Shown here: positions 61,126 through 64,000 of the stretch, piece by piece
Layout: each line of letters starts with the position of its first letter
Position numbering within the stretch: position 1 is the stretch's first letter
Source: Anaerophaga thermohalophila DSM 12881
Lineage (GTDB): Bacteria > Bacteroidota > Bacteroidia > Bacteroidales > Marinilabiliaceae
Assembly: GCF_000191885.1 (NCBI RefSeq)
Contig: NZ_AEWI01000013.1
Location: 124,001 to 188,000, forward strand
Length of the DNA: 64,000 bases
Direction: 5' to 3'
Notes under the pieces: generated by a model
What the model was told of the DNA's origin: nothing
Database searches by the model: none
The model's input: the letters and a program-made list of their open reading frames with translations, nothing else
Program-made: the position numbers and the translations under genes

Positions 61126-61320
61126 ATGAAAAAAACAGCATTTATTTTTTTTGTCATCATTTCGATTGGCAATATGACAAACGCACAACCCCACTCGGGA
61201 TTCAAGCTTTCCGCCACATTCAATGACACCAAACTGAAATCGGACGGTGAGCAGAAATTGATCCATTTCAGCGAAGGCTCCGGCTGGGAATTTGGCTATT
61301 CTTTACATTCTAATAATTGA
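61126..61320 (+). CDS. Small predicted secreted protein
   Basis: 64 residues, MKKTAFIFFVIISIGNMTNA signal peptide and a 44-residue mature part (GFKLSATFNDTKLKSDGEQK). It resembles the N-terminal strands of a larger beta-rich outer-membrane protein, so it may be a truncated remnant next to the thiC scar. It begins 7 bases after the thiC stop. Not recognised. Confidence 0.45.
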   Translation: MKKTAFIFFVIISIGNMTNAQPHSGFKLSATFNDTKLKSDGEQKLIHFSEGSGWEFGYSLHSNN

Positions 61321-61354
61321 ATTAGATGTAACACTATCACTGTAAAAACTTCGG

Positions 61355-61870
61355 TTATTCAGGACTAATATCCATTAAAGTCTGGTCCTTCATCACCGGT
61401 TCGCCCGTCCGGACGTTGACACCTTTAATGGTTCCGTTGACAGGACTCTGTATTTCGTTTTGCATTTTCATGGCTTCCAGAATCAGCACTGCTTCGCCTT
61501 TTTTAACCTTTTGTCCCTTTTCAGCAATTATCTCAACTATCTTTCCGGGAAGAGGGGCAGCCAGTTTGAGGGATGCATTTGCAGACTCTTCTTTTATCTT
61601 TTTTGTTCGGCGATGGGATGATTCTGTTGTGATCTCAAAGCTGTAGGTATTCCCGTTTACCGACACGATACATTTATTTTGCCTGATCCGGATCATCTCA
61701 CCCGTGTGCTTTTTGCCATCGACTTCAATGATGTATTCATCGTTATCGAGCTTGCTGACAGACGTCTCATGTTTTTGATTTCCAATCTTCTGAATAACGC
61801 CCTTATTCACTTCAACCGGAATTTTTTTGTCATCGGCCAGGATTATGTATTTCGTACTTTTTGTTCTCAT
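61355..61870 (-). CDS. Biotin carboxyl carrier protein of acyl-CoA carboxylase
   Basis: 171 residues. The first 85 form a beta-rich domain (KYIILADDKKIPVEVNKG, YIIEVDGKKHTGEMI) like the linker domain of propionyl-CoA carboxylase alpha chains. The last 75 are a biotinyl domain with LILEAMKMQNEI. It is 74 bases downstream of the biotin carboxylase gene and supplies the carrier for that operon. Confidence 0.92.
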   Translation of the reverse strand: MRTKSTKYIILADDKKIPVEVNKGVIQKIGNQKHETSVSKLDNDEYIIEVDGKKHTGEMIRIRQNKCIVSVNGNTYSFEITTESSHRRTKKIKEESANASLKLAAPLPGKIVEIIAEKGQKVKKGEAVLILEAMKMQNEIQSPVNGTIKGVNVRTGEPVMKDQTLMDISPE

Positions 61871-61944
61871 TGGAAATAATTTTTACCGGGTTTCTATATT
61901 TTACTCCCACCGCACGTTGCTTCTGTTACCGCTTTTGCTCCTTC

Positions 61945-63435
61945 CTATTTTTTCAAAAACCTGCTGAAGAGCCATGGACTCACATTCTTTTCCCTGATTT
62001 CTGCATGGTCGATACTTTCAATCTCTTTTAAATACTCTGTCATGCCCAGCAGAATTGCAGCCACCATCTCGTTGTCTTCCTGGTAAAAGTTTTGTTCAAG
62101 TTCCTTTTCAATAAAAGAGGTTGAATAGATGCCTTCTCTGAACGAGTCGTTGTTAAGTACCATTTTAAAAAAAGGCAAGGTCGTCTTCACGCCTTTAATC
62201 TGAATACCATTAATAGCGCTTATAGCTGTCTTCAAAGCCGATTTCCGGTCACTTCCTTTTACAATCAGCTTGGCAATCAGTGAATCGTAACACGAGGGGA
62301 TGATATCACCGTCAACATAGCCGGCGTCGACACGAACGTGGCGTTTGGACGGGAACTTAATTTTTTCCAGTATCCCGTTCTCGGGTGAAAAATCGGATTG
62401 TACATTCTCCGCATTGATCCGAAACTCAATGGCGCATCCCTTTAGTTTTATATCTTTTTGCGCCAGGGAAAGTTTCTCACCATCGGCAACCCTGATTTGT
62501 TGTTCAATAAGGTCAATACCGGTAATTTCCTCAGTCACCGGGTGTTCCACCTGAATCCGGGTGTTCATCTCCATAAAATAGTGATTAAGATGTTCATCCA
62601 CCAGAAATTCGACCGTACCCACGCTGTAGTATCCGGTTGCTCTACACAATTTTATGGCATCACGGCCCATTCTTTCCCTGTTGGCCTCATCAAGCGCAGG
62701 CGAAGGAGCCTCTTCTAAGAGTTTCTGATGTTTTCGTTGAATAGAACACTCTCTCTCGAAAAGATGCACCACATCGCCATGCTGATCGGCCAGTACCTGA
62801 AACTCGATATGACGTGGATTTTCCACATATTTTTCGATGAAAACGGCAGCGTTTCCAAAAATGGACATGGCCTCTTTGGAGGCGGCATTGAACATGCGCG
62901 GAAGTTCATCTTTGTTACGGGCAACGCGCATACCCTTACCTCCACCTCCGGCCACAGCTTTAATAATGACCGGATAACCAATAGAAGCTGCTGTTTTTTC
63001 TGCTTCTGCCTGTGAAGTAATAATTCCGGTACTACCGGGTAAGACCGGCACATTGTTTTTTATAGCAATGTCGCGGGCCACTCCTTTATTTCCCATTTGG
63101 TCAATATGCTTGTCGGAAGGCCCGATAAAAACAATGTTGTTATGTTTACATTCCCTGGCCAGAGCAGGATTTTCAGACAAAAACCCATAACCGGGGTGTA
63201 TGGCATCGATGTTGAACTTAAGTGCAGATTCTATAATTTTATCAATGTTGGTGAAAATATTATAGAAGGTTTCTTCAGAAACATCTATAATTTCATCGGC
63301 ATGCTTCAAATAATGGGCATTGGGTTCCTCATGGGTCAGAAACATGAATGTTTTAATGCCCATTTTGCGTGCTGTGCGTGCTATTCGTATGGCAATTTCA
63401 CCCCGGTTGGCTATTAATATCGATTTTATTTTCAT
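61945..63435 (-). CDS. Acyl-CoA carboxylase biotin carboxylase subunit
   Basis: 496 residues. ATP-grasp biotin carboxylase: SILIANRGEIAIRIARTARK at the N-terminus, IHPGYGFLSENPALAREC, the glycine-rich VAGGGGKGMRVA, ERECSIQRKHQKLLEEAPSP, MEMNTRIQVEHPVTE and a C-terminal subdomain of extra length with an Arg/Lys-rich end. With the separate biotin carrier and the carboxyltransferase at 63641 it forms a propionyl-/acetyl-CoA carboxylase type complex. Start codon at the tail of a stop-to-start element. Confidence 0.93.
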   Translation of the reverse strand: MKIKSILIANRGEIAIRIARTARKMGIKTFMFLTHEEPNAHYLKHADEIIDVSEETFYNIFTNIDKIIESALKFNIDAIHPGYGFLSENPALARECKHNNIVFIGPSDKHIDQMGNKGVARDIAIKNNVPVLPGSTGIITSQAEAEKTAASIGYPVIIKAVAGGGGKGMRVARNKDELPRMFNAASKEAMSIFGNAAVFIEKYVENPRHIEFQVLADQHGDVVHLFERECSIQRKHQKLLEEAPSPALDEANRERMGRDAIKLCRATGYYSVGTVEFLVDEHLNHYFMEMNTRIQVEHPVTEEITGIDLIEQQIRVADGEKLSLAQKDIKLKGCAIEFRINAENVQSDFSPENGILEKIKFPSKRHVRVDAGYVDGDIIPSCYDSLIAKLIVKGSDRKSALKTAISAINGIQIKGVKTTLPFFKMVLNNDSFREGIYSTSFIEKELEQNFYQEDNEMVAAILLGMTEYLKEIESIDHAEIREKNVSPWLFSRFLKK

Positions 63436-63575
63436 CCGTATAAAATTAGTCTAAGTTATTGGTCTGATGGAACTCGCATGAATGAGTTTTATACATGTTC
63501 TTTTGTGACAAACTTTGCCATGCTCGTTTCATCCGTATAAAATTAGTCTAAATTATTGGCCTGATGGAACTCGCA
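63433..63575 (-). repeat. Stop-to-start element, full copy plus second tail
   Basis: On the minus strand the full copy (63531-63433) reads ATGAAACGAGCATGGCAAAG, hairpin TGGCAA/TTGTCA with a G-U pair, ATGTATAAAACTC, GCGAGTTCCATCAGACCAAT and tail CTAATTTTATACGGATGAAA, ending at the pccA-like start codon. A second tail (63575-63529) precedes it. The pair lies inside the carboxylase operon. Confidence 0.8.
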
Positions 63576-63640
63576 ATTCATAAAATACCAATTGCTGAGT
63601 TATGCATGTCGCCAAACATACCGGTTAAAATATTTTCCCT

Positions 63641-64000
63641 TTACAATGGAATATTCCCATGCTTCCGTGGAACTTTCTCTTCGTATTTATTTTCGAGAAG
63701 GCCAAAAGCCGAGATCAGAACCCGGCGGGTATCAACAGGATCGATCACTTCATCAATAAATCCCTTCTCTTCAGCAATAAAAGGATTGGCGATTTGCTCT
63801 TTGTAATCCTGCACCAGTTTATTCTTCAGGGCTTCGGGGTCATCGGCATCAGCCAATTCTCTGCGGTTCAGAATTTTCACTGCACCCTCCGGTCCCATTA
63901 CAGCCATTTCGGCCGTCGGCCAGGCAAAATTAAAATCACCTCCCATGCTTTTGCTGTTCATAACGATATACGCTCCGCCATAAGCTTTACGCAGAATCAC
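63641..64000 (-). CDS. Acyl-CoA carboxylase carboxyltransferase, C-terminal part
   Basis: The gene runs in from the right edge, so only the last 119 residues are seen: ILRKAYGGAYIVMNSKSMGG, FNFAWPTAEMAVMGPEGAVK, and the tail GFIDEVIDPVDTRRVLISAF. This is the C-terminal half of the crotonase-fold beta subunit (PccB/MmdA type), which carboxylates or decarboxylates an acyl-CoA with carboxybiotin. First visible gene of the operon; it is separated from the biotin carboxylase gene by about 205 bases of repeats. Confidence 0.92.
   Translation of the reverse strand: MILRKAYGGAYIVMNSKSMGGDFNFAWPTAEMAVMGPEGAVKILNRRELADADDPEALKNKLVQDYKEQIANPFIAEEKGFIDEVIDPVDTRRVLISAFGLLENKYEEKVPRKHGNIPL

Overview
The window reads as chromosomal DNA from a member of the Bacteroidota, most likely Bacteroidales or Marinilabiliales. 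The evidence is several promoters of the phylum's TTG-N19-21-TAnnTTTG type, the lack of Shine-Dalgarno leaders, a propeller-type sensor kinase, DUF4105, a class 1B dihydroorotate dehydrogenase, a phosphoglycerate-mutase-like homoserine kinase beside threonine synthase, a sodium-pumping oxaloacetate decarboxylase, and many signal-peptide TPR proteins. Nearly all genes are core metabolism or housekeeping. No phage, IS transposase, CRISPR array or defence locus was seen.

Layout: 1-5.1 kb holds the end of thrA, tRNA-Gly and a large sensor kinase. 5.7-11.6 kb holds a tyrosine phenol-lyase/tryptophanase-like enzyme and a 2-oxoacid dehydrogenase locus (E2, fused E1, flavodoxin). 11.6-17.3 kb holds a repeat-rich gap, an XRE regulator, pyrK-pyrD and a DUF4105 protein, with six copies of a TACAAATGTA-type palindrome. 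17.3-29.1 kb holds a serine hydrolase, a TPR protein, gyrA, clpC, a second TPR protein, thrC and the homoserine-kinase-like gene. 29.1-31 kb is repeat-rich and contains a frameshifted asnA. 31-43.3 kb holds an MFS transporter, an MBL hydrolase, a secreted glutathione peroxidase, a frameshifted AddA-like helicase-nuclease, AsmA, rimO and ftsY. 43.7-47.3 kb is the oxaloacetate decarboxylase operon. 47.9-52.8 kb holds an HD protein, a URO-D-family protein and a lipoprotein beta-galactosidase. 53.6-59.5 kb is an operon of M23 peptidase, TPR protein and Pif1-TPR helicase. 60-64 kb holds a coiled-coil protein, tRNA-Arg, a thiC remnant and a biotin-dependent acyl-CoA carboxylase operon running off the right edge.

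The most unusual content is non-coding. A dispersed repeat of about 90-130 bp (called here the stop-to-start element) begins ATGAAACGAGCATG, carries a hairpin with compensatory base changes, and ends TTTTATACGGATGAA. The final ATG of its tail is the start codon of seven genes: E1, XRE, thrC, apgM-like, asmA, lacZ and pccA. Its head supplies or abuts the stop codon of two others (DUF4105 and oadG). Two further families of about 144 bp (MITE-1 and MITE-2) share terminal inverted repeats (TGAGTGC.GTATAAAAAGC) and show 4-bp target duplications. A REP-like hairpin (AGATTCTTCGCTCCGCTCAG) is nested in some stop-to-start copies.

Pathways: threonine synthesis is represented by thrA, the apgM-like gene and thrC, but thrA is 25 kb from the other two. 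Pyrimidine synthesis has pyrK-pyrD. Two biotin-dependent systems (oxaloacetate decarboxylase and an acyl-CoA carboxylase) suggest sodium-coupled and propionate/succinate-type metabolism. asnA and the AddA-like gene each carry one frameshift, so they are either pseudogenes, slippage sites or sequencing errors.
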